Source of the DNA: a virus
Virus record (IMG/VR): IMGVR_UViG_3300028174_000006
Coordinates: 1 to 43,964 of that record
Length of the DNA stretch: 43,964 bases
Direction: 5' to 3' (one strand)
Shown: piece by piece, positions 25,705 to 35,006 of the stretch
Numbering within the stretch: position 1 is the first letter of the stretch
How the letters are laid out: each line of letters opens with the position of its first letter
Position numbers and translations under genes: made by a program
The notes under the pieces: generated by a model
Databases searched by the model: none
What the model saw: the letters and a program-made list of their open reading frames with translations, nothing else
What the model was told of the DNA's origin: nothing

Positions 25705-28460
25705 TCCAGCCCTCGGCCAGCCGCGTTGCCCGAGGGCACGCGCCGTTCAGCCAGTGCATGCACGAGGGGTGTAAGAGCTCCCCGGAGCACGAGTGCATCT
25801 GGGCGGACGGCCGAGGACGTGCGTGGTTCTGCGGTAAGCACTACGGACCCTGGCAGAAGGCGGAGGGTGATCGCGAGATCGTTAAGGAGCGGAAGGCGAA
25901 GAGCGGGGTCGTGGGCAAGAAGTACGGTGAGGAGCCTAAGCAGGCGTCGCAGCCGGACAGCCGGGTGGCCGCGAAGTTCCTGCATGCCTCTCTTGCTCAC
26001 AAGAAGTCCGTCGCGCTGATGAAGTTCCTGTCGGGGTTCGCTCGGACGCTCGGACCCAAGGCGGGCAAGCACGTCTACGTGGTCGGAGGTGCTGTACGGG
26101 ACTTCGTTCTGGACCGGCCTATCAAGGATGTGGACGCGGTCGTTGACGCGGTCAACCTGGGGCATGATTCGGAATGGTTCGCGGACAAGCTGATTCGTGC
26201 GGTGCCTGCGCGGATGAACAAGAAGACCAACCAGTGGGGCGTCGTTCTTCTGAAGGTGCTTGAGCCCTGGGATCTCAACGGGCTTGACATGGAGGGCGAG
26301 GAAATCGAGATTGCAAACGCCCGGACCGAGTCCTACGAGGAGGGCGGGTACAAGCCCACGGGCGTGGCGCCGTCAACAATCCAGGACGATGTCTACCGGC
26401 GAGAGCTTACCTACAACACCCTGCTGATCCGCTTGATGGCCCTGGCGAACGGCCCAGACAAGAAGGACATCCTCGATCTGACGGGGTGCGGACTCCGGGA
26501 CCTGGCCGAGGGTCGGATGCAGTGCCCGGCGGACCCAGGCAAGACCTTCTCGGATGACCCCAGTCGAATGATCCGGGTGATCAAGTTCGCCCTCCGGTAC
26601 GGACACAAGCTCACCCCGGACACTCGCGCTGCCATCAAGCAGAACGCGCCGAAGCTCAAAAACATCCCCTCGTCTCACCTCGCCCAGCTTCTCACCCAGA
26701 TCGTTCTCACCGAGAGCACCTGGAAGAAGGCGCTGGCCATGATGGAGGACCTGGGACTGCTGGAGCCGGTACGGGAACTGATCCTAAAGGACAAGGGCTT
26801 CCGCTCCACTCTTGAGAACTACGTTCGCGACCAGCGCATGGATCTCGTGTTCGGGCTTCTGGACGTGGGTCTTCCTCTGGGTGCCAGCATCCAGTTCTTG
26901 CCCTCAAGCGAGCAGGTTCGGGTTCGCGAGATCACCCTGGGGATGGAGCGGGATGACGCCTGGGAGTTCCTGGGTATGCTCAAGAACCCAGGCAACGCAT
27001 ACAAGGACAAGAGTTTCGTTCCCGACCTGGCTCGGAAGTACGACCTCGAGCTTCGGGACATGGGCAGACTCGGGGCTCAAGTGAGGCAGATCGGCCAGAA
27101 GCTCTTGCTGGACAACCCCGACCTGGCGCAGCAGGCCTCGCGCCTGAAGCAAATGATCTCAAGGGAACTGGAAATGAACTCTGACGGCCTGAAGCAGAAG
27201 TGGGGCGCGACGATCGCCGAGGCGGTTCTGGGTGTGCCCCGCCAGGGCTCAGTCAAGATCGCTCGCAGCTACACCAAGATCGCGATGTTCGACTTTGACG
27301 GAACGCTGTTCCGTTCCTGGGAGAAGACACCGACCTGGTGGAAGGGTTCGGAGCTGGACGACGGTCCCTTCTCCTTCTTTGTGCGGGAGGAGTCCCTTGG
27401 CGAGCCTTGTGTGCCCGATCGGCCCTCGTCGAACTACTGGATCCCCACCCCCGTGCAGGAAGCCAAGAAAGCGATCCGCGAGGCAAGCACCTACACCGTC
27501 GTGGTCACGGGGCGCATCCGCAGGCACAGCAAGCGGGTGAAGGAGCTCCTGGGACAGAAGGGACTCCGGTTTGACGCGATGTACTTCAACCCCGGTATGT
27601 CAGCGGCTCGGTTCAAGGTCGTGGTGTTGCGCAACCTTCTGGCCGGTCTCAACACGGTGAGTGAGATTGACATCTGGGAGAACGAGAACATCACCACGTA
27701 CGAGTCTGACCTGAAGGCTACATCCAAGGCGCTGGGCCGTCCTCTCAAGATCCAGACGTTCCCCATCCACCAGCCTGCGCACGAGCTGATCTGCTCGCCT
27801 GAGGACTTCCACCTTCCTTCCCAGAACTCGGCGATCCCCAGAGAAGTCCGCATGGCAGCGGAGACCGGAGACGGCAGCGGTGTTGGGCTCTTCATCCCTG
27901 TTCCGAAGGAGATCTCCGCCCAGTTCCCCAGAAAGGAAGAGGACACCTCGCCCCAGCATGTCACTTTCCTGTACGTGGGGGCTGTTCCGAAGGCGAGGCA
28001 GGACGAGTTTCTTCAGGTTCTGGAGACGGCTCTGGTAGACCTGGACGCCCCGGTGCAAGCCTCCCTGGGGGAACTGGACAGGTTTGTGACTCCCACAGGC
28101 AAGGTGGTGTTCAGCACCGTCCGGTTTTCGAAGGATCTGAGCGCGGTTCGCGACCAGGTCTGGGCAAAGCTTGAGGGAGCGGGCTTCGATGTCGCCGACA
28201 AGTTCCCTCGGTACAACCCTCACTCCACGATTGCGTATCTGGACGACCCTCACTCCGACATGAAGCTGGTGGCTCCGACCGGCAGCTGGCAGTTCGGCGA
28301 GATGGAGGTCTGGGGGCTTCCCAAGAAGCACGTGATCCCCTTCGGCGAGAGGGTGTCTCTTAGGGAACCCCTGCCCGAAGCCAGCGTGCAGCGGGTGGCC
28401 CGCCTGCTTGAGATGCGCGGCAGTGTGGTTGAAGTTCGCCGCAGGCGAGGCCAACCGTGA
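25701..28460 (+). CDS. RNA-repair fusion: CCA-type nucleotidyltransferase + HAD phosphatase + 2H phosphoesterase
   Basis: 919 aa, TTG start overlapping the previous stop (TTGA). Order: (1) ~18-48, Cys/His cluster (C-M-H-E-G-C ... F-C-G-K-H). (2) Signature S-R-V-A-A-K-F (88-93). (3) Pol-beta-type nucleotidyltransferase with G-G-A-V-R-D (129-134), catalytic D143/D145 (K-D-V-D) and R-R-E-L-T-Y-N; then D-P-S-R-M-I-R-V-I-K-F-A, as in tRNA CCA-adding enzymes and poly(A) polymerases. (4) HAD phosphatase F-D531-F-D533-G-T-L-F with W-W, V-V-V-T-G-R and W-E-N-E-N, matching the HAD_SAK ('Swiss Army Knife' RNA-repair) layout. (5) 2H phosphoesterase: H753-V-T755 and H841-S-T843. Further tag-like sequence at N- and C-termini (SRVAR; QRVARLL). 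The enzyme set handles RNA ends, consistent with tRNA repair. Assignments of parts 3-5 are strong. Confidence 0.85.
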   Translation: MIQPSASRVARGHAPFSQCMHEGCKSSPEHECIWADGRGRAWFCGKHYGPWQKAEGDREIVKERKAKSGVVGKKYGEEPKQASQPDSRVAAKFLHASLAHKKSVALMKFLSGFARTLGPKAGKHVYVVGGAVRDFVLDRPIKDVDAVVDAVNLGHDSEWFADKLIRAVPARMNKKTNQWGVVLLKVLEPWDLNGLDMEGEEIEIANARTESYEEGGYKPTGVAPSTIQDDVYRRELTYNTLLIRLMALANGPDKKDILDLTGCGLRDLAEGRMQCPADPGKTFSDDPSRMIRVIKFALRYGHKLTPDTRAAIKQNAPKLKNIPSSHLAQLLTQIVLTESTWKKALAMMEDLGLLEPVRELILKDKGFRSTLENYVRDQRMDLVFGLLDVGLPLGASIQFLPSSEQVRVREITLGMERDDAWEFLGMLKNPGNAYKDKSFVPDLARKYDLELRDMGRLGAQVRQIGQKLLLDNPDLAQQASRLKQMISRELEMNSDGLKQKWGATIAEAVLGVPRQGSVKIARSYTKIAMFDFDGTLFRSWEKTPTWWKGSELDDGPFSFFVREESLGEPCVPDRPSSNYWIPTPVQEAKKAIREASTYTVVVTGRIRRHSKRVKELLGQKGLRFDAMYFNPGMSAARFKVVVLRNLLAGLNTVSEIDIWENENITTYESDLKATSKALGRPLKIQTFPIHQPAHELICSPEDFHLPSQNSAIPREVRMAAETGDGSGVGLFIPVPKEISAQFPRKEEDTSPQHVTFLYVGAVPKARQDEFLQVLETALVDLDAPVQASLGELDRFVTPTGKVVFSTVRFSKDLSAVRDQVWAKLEGAGFDVADKFPRYNPHSTIAYLDDPHSDMKLVAPTGSWQFGEMEVWGLPKKHVIPFGERVSLREPLPEASVQRVARLLEMRGSVVEVRRRRGQP

Positions 28461-31400
28461 AGCCCTCCCCCGCGAGGGTGGTGGCGATGATGCAGGGCAG
28501 AACTGCCTGCATCATTGCTGCGGGGCAATGGGGAGGCCATCGGTGTTTGCTGAAGAACCGCGACCGGAACTACGCCCCCAAGGTAAAGATCTACCACGAG
28601 ATCCGCGAGGGCGTTGAGGTTCTGTATCTCAAGGATGAGGGGACGGGCTGGGTCGAAGGCCTGAACGAGTTCGGCATCGGCGTTGTCAACTCCGCCTTGC
28701 AGGTGGCCCGCGACGAGGCCGAGAAGCGTCTCGTCAAGGAAGTGGGCAAGAAGTCGAAGGACGGAGCTCGGATCCTAAAGGTCCTGGAGCAGAAGAGCCT
28801 CGATGAGGCTCTGGCTATTGCGTGCGAGTACCAGGGCGGTGTCAAGGGGCATACCTTCCTGGTATCTCCCGACAAGACCCTGAGCATCGAGCACACGTCT
28901 AAGCACGATTGCGTGACCAAGACAGTGCGCGGGGATCAAATCCACACTCGGACCAACCACGGGTTCGCGCACGAAAATGCGGGGTACACCCACGATTCAG
29001 ACGACTACCTTTCCTCGGTGACACGTAGGAACCAGGCGCAGAAGACGCTCCGGGGTCTCAAGTCCCCCGCTGACATCGCGCCTGCTCTCTACGGGAAGCG
29101 GAAGAAGGACCGCGCCGACCCGAACAACATGGTCCGAAATACGGACAACATGATCACCTCGAGCCAGATGGTGCTTGACTCCACAGCGAAGGAGGTGTTG
29201 TTCTACATCCTGCCCGGAGACACCGAGTATCTCGGCTATGAGGCGGACCTCCCTGCGGGATACAAGCCCAAGGTGGTACTGAAGGTGTTCAAATACACCG
29301 AGCTCAGCGAAGACGGGAAGTTCGAGACGAAGCCCTTCAAGAAGGCGGCGTCGAAGCTGCCCATCATGGACCCCCTCTTCAACCTGAGGGAGGCAGCGAA
29401 GCAGCTCCTGCTGCTCGAGGACCATCTGGCGCACCCGGCGAAGTTCTGTCCAGACTGCATCCGCAAGCACCTCCTCACGGCCGAGGCATTCCTCGAGGAG
29501 GCGGTTGGCCTGGACAAGACGGGCACTCTAACAGAGAAGCTGAGGCCGCTGCCTGGGGTTGTTCGGCAGCTCTGGACCCTGTATCAGAACAAGGCTCCTT
29601 CTCAGCAGCTGGGCCAGCAGGTGCGCAAGCTCCGCAAGCAGCTTGTTATCCAGTCTTCCGCTGTTAGGGTCGCCTCTCTCTCGAGGTTCTTCACAGGCTA
29701 CCGCGCACTGTCGGCGGAGCCCGAAGACCCCCAGAAGCCTGGACACCGTTTCTGGGAGTTCCAGGATTGTAGAGTCCATACCGTGATCCAGCCCAAGCAG
29801 GGTCGCGCACACCTGGTCATGATTCAGCTGGAGGACCCCCGTGATTGTTCTGGTCGGGGAGCGGGTTCCACTGTCCTGAAGGAGATCCTCCGCCTTGCGG
29901 ATAGTACGGACACAGAGCTTTCCCTGATCCCAGCAGCGGTGGGTTCTAAGAACCTGTCCTCTGCACAATTGGCTGCATGGTACAAGCGCTCCGGATTCAC
30001 CCCGCAAGGGTCGGGAATCCGCCGTCGGTGGGTTCGGTTGCCTGGTGGGGTCGCCCCATCGAACAAGTACCAATTGCTGATCAGAGACTCCACAGGCCGA
30101 GAGGAGAGCTTCGAGTTCTTTGCGGATGACATCCAGGAGGCCCGCGACCACGCATGGTCTATGGCGCACGGTTGGGATGTGTCCACTCTCGCCCCCAAAG
30201 GTTTCAAGGAGCCCGAGATCGTCTCGTTTCGCAGCGAGGGGGGTCGTTGGAGGGACATCAACGCGTCCGCAGCTTTCAAGTCCAAGAAGAAGGTGAAGAC
30301 CCCTGATGGTGTCGAGCGGGTGGTGTACGAGTACACCGAGCAGCACCACGACAAGCAGGACAAGGAAAAGGCGAACCGGGTCGAGAAGATCCGCCAGGCC
30401 CTCCCGGATCTCCGATCTCAGTACAAGCGCGAGCTCACCTCCGACGACCCCAGAGAGCGCCTCACAGCCCTTGCAGTGGCGCTTATTGACGAGACCTACG
30501 AGCGGGTAGGCAACTCCGAATCCGCCAAGGACGGCCACTTCGGGGTCACGGGCTGGCTCAAGAAGCACGTCTCCTTCTCCGGGAACACCGCCACCATCAA
30601 GTACACGGGCAAGTCCGGGGTCGACCAGGAGAAGAAGATCTCCTCGGCAAAGGTGGTCTCAGCCTTGAAGGCAGCCCTCAAGGGCAAGAAGCCGGACGAC
30701 CAAATCCTTTGTGAGGGCGACGACTGCGTGGTCGGGGCAGAGGGCGTGAACGCATACCTGAAGGACTTCGGCGTCACAGCGAAGGACCTCCGGGGCCTGC
30801 ACGCCAACGAGGAAATGAAGGCCCGGCTGAAGCAAGTCCGCTCGAAGGGGGGCACGCTGCCCTCGGACAAGAAGGAGCGGGAGAAGATCCTCAAAGCAGA
30901 GTTCAAGGAGGCTCTCGAGGGCGCTGCGGAGGCCGTAGGTCATGCCCCTTCGATGCTGCGCTCCAGCTACCTGGTTCCCGGCCTGGAGGAGGCTTTCTTG
31001 AAGGAGGGGAAGCCCCCCCAGAAGCTGAACAAGCAGGGGTTTGTGTCCGCCCACCGAGTGGCTGAGCGATATGCTCGGGTCCAGTTCCCTAAGAATAAGT
31101 GGATTGATGTTTCCACCTCAGATCTTGAACGGGCTGAGGGAGAGACCGTCTGGGACCTCTACTCCATCTCGTACGGGCAGTTGGGCACCCACATCCCAGA
31201 CCTTGCCACTTTTCTGAGCAAGTACAAGATCCTCAAGCTGATTGACCTGGATGCCGACCAGGCTCCGGACGCTTTTATTGCGTACAAGGTCACCCCGTTC
31301 GGAAACAAGTTGGCCTTGATGGGCACGGACGGCACCCGCGCTGCGAAGTCTGCAGTGGTGCGGCAGACCATGGCTCTAATCAAGCAACGGGGCTGGTACG

Positions 31401-34400
31401 GAGAGGCTTCCCATAAGGTAGCTCGGATGTTTGAGTCTGCGGGAGCTCCCCGCATCACGGACGAGAAGGTAGTCCGCGCTGTCCTCAAGGGGAAGGACAT
31501 CAAGTGGGAGGGCGACGGCTACTATCAGCGTCAGCTCGCAAGTCTGGGCATGGTCCAGAAGGCACTGTACGGACACCCGAAGGTTCGGGGTGCTTCTGTG
31601 AAGACCGCAGCCTTCGACATCACCTCCCACTGCCCTCACTGCATGGGCATCTTGCACGACGGCGCCAAGTTCTACGACAGGTGTGGTGATTGTCCCTACG
31701 AGGTCAACCTCGGCGGTTTCTCGAAGCACTGGAACGACACTCCCTGCGAAGGGCTCCCCTGCGAGAGGATGTCCAAGGACGAGGAATGGCAGCCGATCCC
31801 CACTGAAGACCCTCGCCTGCCTATCATGGAGGAGCGAGCTGCAAAGCAGAAGGCCTGGTTCGCCCAGAGCGGCTGGGGGTCGAAGACCGCGAGCCAGCGA
31901 CTGATGTTCCCGGCGTCAGAGCTGAAGAGCGGAGTGGGGGAGTACCAGGCAGGGTGGTGGCGGGGCTTCAACCCCCGATCTCGGGAAGCTCGCGAGTGGG
32001 CGAAAACCGTGGACTTCTCGGAGCCGGTGGGGGTTCTGGTACACCGCGACGGGACGGTGGCTTTCTCCGACGGTCACCATCGAGCCATGGCGGGGAAGAT
32101 CTTGGGGCGGGATATCCCCATCAAGATCACGTACAGCAAGCTGTTCCCGGAAGTCTGGGCCTGGTATCTGGGGGAGATCCGGAAGGGGCGAACCCTCCGT
32201 CAGATTAACCCCGACGGGGGATACCTGGACTATGTCTACCAGGAGCAGCGACGTACTGCTGCCAGCAACCAAGACATCATTGAGGCCCCCCACAACCACC
32301 ACCCGGTGAAGGTGGAGCCCCCCCAGGCAAAGCGGAAGGAGTTCCCGTTCGAGGGCTACCTTGACTTCCAGGGCATCCAGATCGACGTTGAGAACAAGAA
32401 GGGTGCCACCCGCTCTGGCGAGGCACCCGACGGGACCGAGTGGTCGATCAAGATGCACGCCCACTACGGCGAGATCCGAGGGACCGAGGGCACTGACGGG
32501 GACAAGCTGGACGTGTACGTGGGGGATAACCACGACTCCTCGGTGGTCGTCGTCATCCACCAGCAGGACCCTGGGACTGGAAAGTTCGACGAGGACAAGG
32601 TCATGCTCGGGTTCGACTCACCCGAGGAGGCGATCGGTCTCTACAAGAAGCAGTACGACCGTCCCGGCTTCTTCAAGGACGGTGAGTTCCTCACTATGCC
32701 TGTGGGTCAGTTCTGGCGCTGGGTCCAGGAAGATCGGAACAAGGGCAAGAAGATGCATGCGTCTGCATTTCGGGTCGCCTTGCGCTGGGCTTCGCGAGAC
32801 CAGGGCTCAATCAACGACCCGATGTTCAATGAGTCCTTGCGGACTCTGTTCAGTACGAAGACCCGCCTTGAGAAGGAAGACGAGGCAACCGAGGACCTCA
32901 TCAAGCAGTCCCCTACCAAGAAGCCGCCTCGTACTGACCTCCAGACCCGCAAGGTGAAAGAGACGGACGAGGAACAGGACCCGGACGAGAAGCAGGACAA
33001 GAAGGACCGGTCCCAGAACTACAAGGACTCCTCGGCCCGTCGGGTCGCCTTGAGGTTTCTGGCCGAGGAGACTAAGAAGGTTCGGGTTCGGAAGAAGGAC
33101 ACAGGGCAGGTCACTGAGGTCACTGAGGACACCCTACGTGACCGAGGCAGTGAGTACGAGTCTCTCGAGGAGGGAGACGCTTCGGAAGGCGATTCTCCGA
33201 AGGACGACGGGGGCAAGGCGGAGGTTCCTCCGAAGCCAGACCCCAGCAACCTGCCCGGCTCCGACGACGACCCAGACCCGAAGAAGTTTGAGGACTTCCA
33301 GAAGTCCTTGATGGACCGCTATCTGGCTCTGGGCCTGGCTGAGGACGAAATCAAGGGTGTCACCGAGGGTCTTTCCGACAAGAGCGACGCTGAGGCAGCC
33401 GTAGAGCTTCTGGAAGAGGAAGCCGAGAAGGCTGGCGCGGCGAAGGCTGAAGCCGAGGCTGAAGCGAAGGCCGAGGCTGAAGCGAAGGCCAAGGTGAAAA
33501 GGGAGAAGGCTGAGAGCAAGGCAAAAACCGAGTTGATCGACAACGTCGTGAACGTGCTTTCCGAGACCTCCGAGAGTACGGTCTCCCGAGCCATTAATGA
33601 TCTCAAGCCTGAGCAATACGCCGTCTTCAAGGAAACCCTGGACGCAGCGCGCACGGCCCTGGCCGCCGCAGCGCCGGAAGACCTGGCGGAGTTCATCAAG
33701 GACGCAAAGCAAGCGCAAGAGGACCTGGAGGACACGGGGGATGTCGGGGAGAAGCTTCATGCTAATCCGAAGAAGATGGCCGAGTTCCTGGCTAAGGTCG
33801 AGCACTACGAGAAGGTGATCGACAACCCGGTGGTCGACGCGGACAACCCTCTCTCCGAATCTGGTGCTCCTCTCACGGAGGGCGATCTTCGAAAAGCTCA
33901 GGATGTAGCGGTGGCCCGCGCCGAAACGGCTGTGGCCAAGTACCGCCAGATGGACCAGGACGGGCGTGTCCGCCATCTGGACAAGCTGGCTCGCGAGATG
34001 GAAGACCTCAAAGAAGGTGACCCTCGACGCATCGAGATAGAGGCTATCCAGAGGGGTCTGGTCGTAGCAGGGGCCCTGGAAGACGGAAAGGATGCCCAAG
34101 GGGTGGGTTCTTCGATGGCGAGGCTCGTCGGCGCTGCGGATGCGGGCGGCAACTTGCGCAAGATCCTGAGCATCGGCACCCTGGGGGGCGACGAGAGCCT
34201 CGGTTCGGATGACCAGGCTTTCATCCGCGATGTCTACGATGACCTCACAGGATCGCAGTTCCTGGGTCTGGTTTCGGACGACCACCCGGCGTACCCCATC
34301 GCTGAGCTTCTGTCGGACCCAGAAAAGAACAAGAACATGTCGGCCGACGACCACGCCATGATGAAGGAGATGATGATCGACTTCTTGGTGATGGACACTG

Positions 34401-34849
34401 CCTTCCTTGACCCCGCGACAACCCGCAAGGTCGGCCCAGGCGCGAAGGTGGGTGAGCATGACGCCGAGGCAAAGAAGACCCGAGCGCAGGTGGGCAAGAA
34501 GCAGAAGGAGTTCCCGAAGGACGTGAAGGAACAGAAGAGCTGGGTGGACACCCTTCTCCAGGCGCTGGGCAAGCACATCAAGAAGACTCCTTCCAAGAAG
34601 ACCCCCGCAAAGCCGACTTCTGCCCCGCCCCCCGCCGAGAAGAAGCCCGCGCCGCAGCCCTCCGAGAAGGAGGTGGTTGAGGAAGAGCATGCAGCGGGCA
34701 CGGTCTGGAAGACGGACGAGGGCAAGTACGGGGCAAAGAACCCTGCGGGCGACGTGGACTACTTCGATGACAGGGCGGGAGCTGACGCGCACGCGCAGGG
34801 CCCTGCAAAGAAGGTTGCTTTGACCTGGGACTTTGCCCCCTGGGGGTAG
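28457..34849 (+). CDS. Giant multi-domain 'polyvalent' protein (2130 aa)
   Basis: GTG start in a GTGA overlap. Order: Ntn-hydrolase/C45-like (~12-250; candidate nucleophile C18 in T-A-C-I-I, N-R-D-R, T-N-H-G); Cys unit C331-P-D-C334-x-R-K-H; tag RVASLSRF (404); GNAT-like (G466-R-G-A-G); topoisomerase IB (~608-854; R683, K719, R779, H829, Y838); tag RVAERY (867); alpha/beta domain with tag KVARMF (987); zinc ribbon (C1059, C1062, C1076, C1079); ParB-like D-G-H1207-H-R; InPase-like domain (~1295-1428: G-E-I-R-G-T-E-G-T-D-G-D-K-L-D-V-Y-V); tags RVALRW (1439) and RVALRF (1529); long Ala/Glu/Lys coiled coil (~1650-1690); helical part; Lys/Pro tail. Matches the 'polyvalent protein' architecture of phages and conjugative elements. 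Domains probably act in the host after injection; this is inference. Confidence 0.85.
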   Translation: MKPSPARVVAMMQGRTACIIAAGQWGGHRCLLKNRDRNYAPKVKIYHEIREGVEVLYLKDEGTGWVEGLNEFGIGVVNSALQVARDEAEKRLVKEVGKKSKDGARILKVLEQKSLDEALAIACEYQGGVKGHTFLVSPDKTLSIEHTSKHDCVTKTVRGDQIHTRTNHGFAHENAGYTHDSDDYLSSVTRRNQAQKTLRGLKSPADIAPALYGKRKKDRADPNNMVRNTDNMITSSQMVLDSTAKEVLFYILPGDTEYLGYEADLPAGYKPKVVLKVFKYTELSEDGKFETKPFKKAASKLPIMDPLFNLREAAKQLLLLEDHLAHPAKFCPDCIRKHLLTAEAFLEEAVGLDKTGTLTEKLRPLPGVVRQLWTLYQNKAPSQQLGQQVRKLRKQLVIQSSAVRVASLSRFFTGYRALSAEPEDPQKPGHRFWEFQDCRVHTVIQPKQGRAHLVMIQLEDPRDCSGRGAGSTVLKEILRLADSTDTELSLIPAAVGSKNLSSAQLAAWYKRSGFTPQGSGIRRRWVRLPGGVAPSNKYQLLIRDSTGREESFEFFADDIQEARDHAWSMAHGWDVSTLAPKGFKEPEIVSFRSEGGRWRDINASAAFKSKKKVKTPDGVERVVYEYTEQHHDKQDKEKANRVEKIRQALPDLRSQYKRELTSDDPRERLTALAVALIDETYERVGNSESAKDGHFGVTGWLKKHVSFSGNTATIKYTGKSGVDQEKKISSAKVVSALKAALKGKKPDDQILCEGDDCVVGAEGVNAYLKDFGVTAKDLRGLHANEEMKARLKQVRSKGGTLPSDKKEREKILKAEFKEALEGAAEAVGHAPSMLRSSYLVPGLEEAFLKEGKPPQKLNKQGFVSAHRVAERYARVQFPKNKWIDVSTSDLERAEGETVWDLYSISYGQLGTHIPDLATFLSKYKILKLIDLDADQAPDAFIAYKVTPFGNKLALMGTDGTRAAKSAVVRQTMALIKQRGWYGEASHKVARMFESAGAPRITDEKVVRAVLKGKDIKWEGDGYYQRQLASLGMVQKALYGHPKVRGASVKTAAFDITSHCPHCMGILHDGAKFYDRCGDCPYEVNLGGFSKHWNDTPCEGLPCERMSKDEEWQPIPTEDPRLPIMEERAAKQKAWFAQSGWGSKTASQRLMFPASELKSGVGEYQAGWWRGFNPRSREAREWAKTVDFSEPVGVLVHRDGTVAFSDGHHRAMAGKILGRDIPIKITYSKLFPEVWAWYLGEIRKGRTLRQINPDGGYLDYVYQEQRRTAASNQDIIEAPHNHHPVKVEPPQAKRKEFPFEGYLDFQGIQIDVENKKGATRSGEAPDGTEWSIKMHAHYGEIRGTEGTDGDKLDVYVGDNHDSSVVVVIHQQDPGTGKFDEDKVMLGFDSPEEAIGLYKKQYDRPGFFKDGEFLTMPVGQFWRWVQEDRNKGKKMHASAFRVALRWASRDQGSINDPMFNESLRTLFSTKTRLEKEDEATEDLIKQSPTKKPPRTDLQTRKVKETDEEQDPDEKQDKKDRSQNYKDSSARRVALRFLAEETKKVRVRKKDTGQVTEVTEDTLRDRGSEYESLEEGDASEGDSPKDDGGKAEVPPKPDPSNLPGSDDDPDPKKFEDFQKSLMDRYLALGLAEDEIKGVTEGLSDKSDAEAAVELLEEEAEKAGAAKAEAEAEAKAEAEAKAKVKREKAESKAKTELIDNVVNVLSETSESTVSRAINDLKPEQYAVFKETLDAARTALAAAAPEDLAEFIKDAKQAQEDLEDTGDVGEKLHANPKKMAEFLAKVEHYEKVIDNPVVDADNPLSESGAPLTEGDLRKAQDVAVARAETAVAKYRQMDQDGRVRHLDKLAREMEDLKEGDPRRIEIEAIQRGLVVAGALEDGKDAQGVGSSMARLVGAADAGGNLRKILSIGTLGGDESLGSDDQAFIRDVYDDLTGSQFLGLVSDDHPAYPIAELLSDPEKNKNMSADDHAMMKEMMIDFLVMDTAFLDPATTRKVGPGAKVGEHDAEAKKTRAQVGKKQKEFPKDVKEQKSWVDTLLQALGKHIKKTPSKKTPAKPTSAPPPAEKKPAPQPSEKEVVEEEHAAGTVWKTDEGKYGAKNPAGDVDYFDDRAGADAHAQGPAKKVALTWDFAPWG

Positions 34850-34893
34850 TTTTCCCTCCGACCGCTAAAACCGATCCTCTACAAGCCAAAGCT

Positions 34894-34915
34894 CGCTTCT
34901 CTCGCAGCAGAAGCG
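34894..34915 (+). terminator. Hairpin after the giant gene, candidate terminator
   Basis: CGCTTCT/AGAAGCG, 7-bp perfect stem with 8-nt loop, followed by GGTCTTTCG, 45 nt after the stop. Weak T-tract. The gap 34850-35006 also holds a TTTATAC element (34935). Confidence 0.4.
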
Positions 34916-34927
34916 GGTCTTTCGCGG

Positions 34928-34941
34928 TAACTCCTTTATAC
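34928..34941 (+). promoter_or_regulatory. Candidate promoter before scaffold gene
   Basis: TAACTCCTTTATAC ends at 34941. It matches TACCCTCTTTATAC (39532-39545) at 11 of 14 positions. Both follow a hairpin and precede a head-gene start. No -35 box is obvious, so it may be a phage-type late promoter with only a -10-like element. AGGAG (34995-34999) precedes the ATG at 35007. Confidence 0.35.
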
Positions 34942-35006
34942 ACAACACCGATAGTGTGTCGGCCCTGCCGCCCCGCTCAAGCTTTTCCTTCTTCAGGAGT
35001 ACTTCA

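Noticed and set aside
34956-35006. GTG at 34956 as start of the scaffold gene
   Set aside because: No ribosome site upstream; ATG 35007 has AGGAG at 8-nt spacing.
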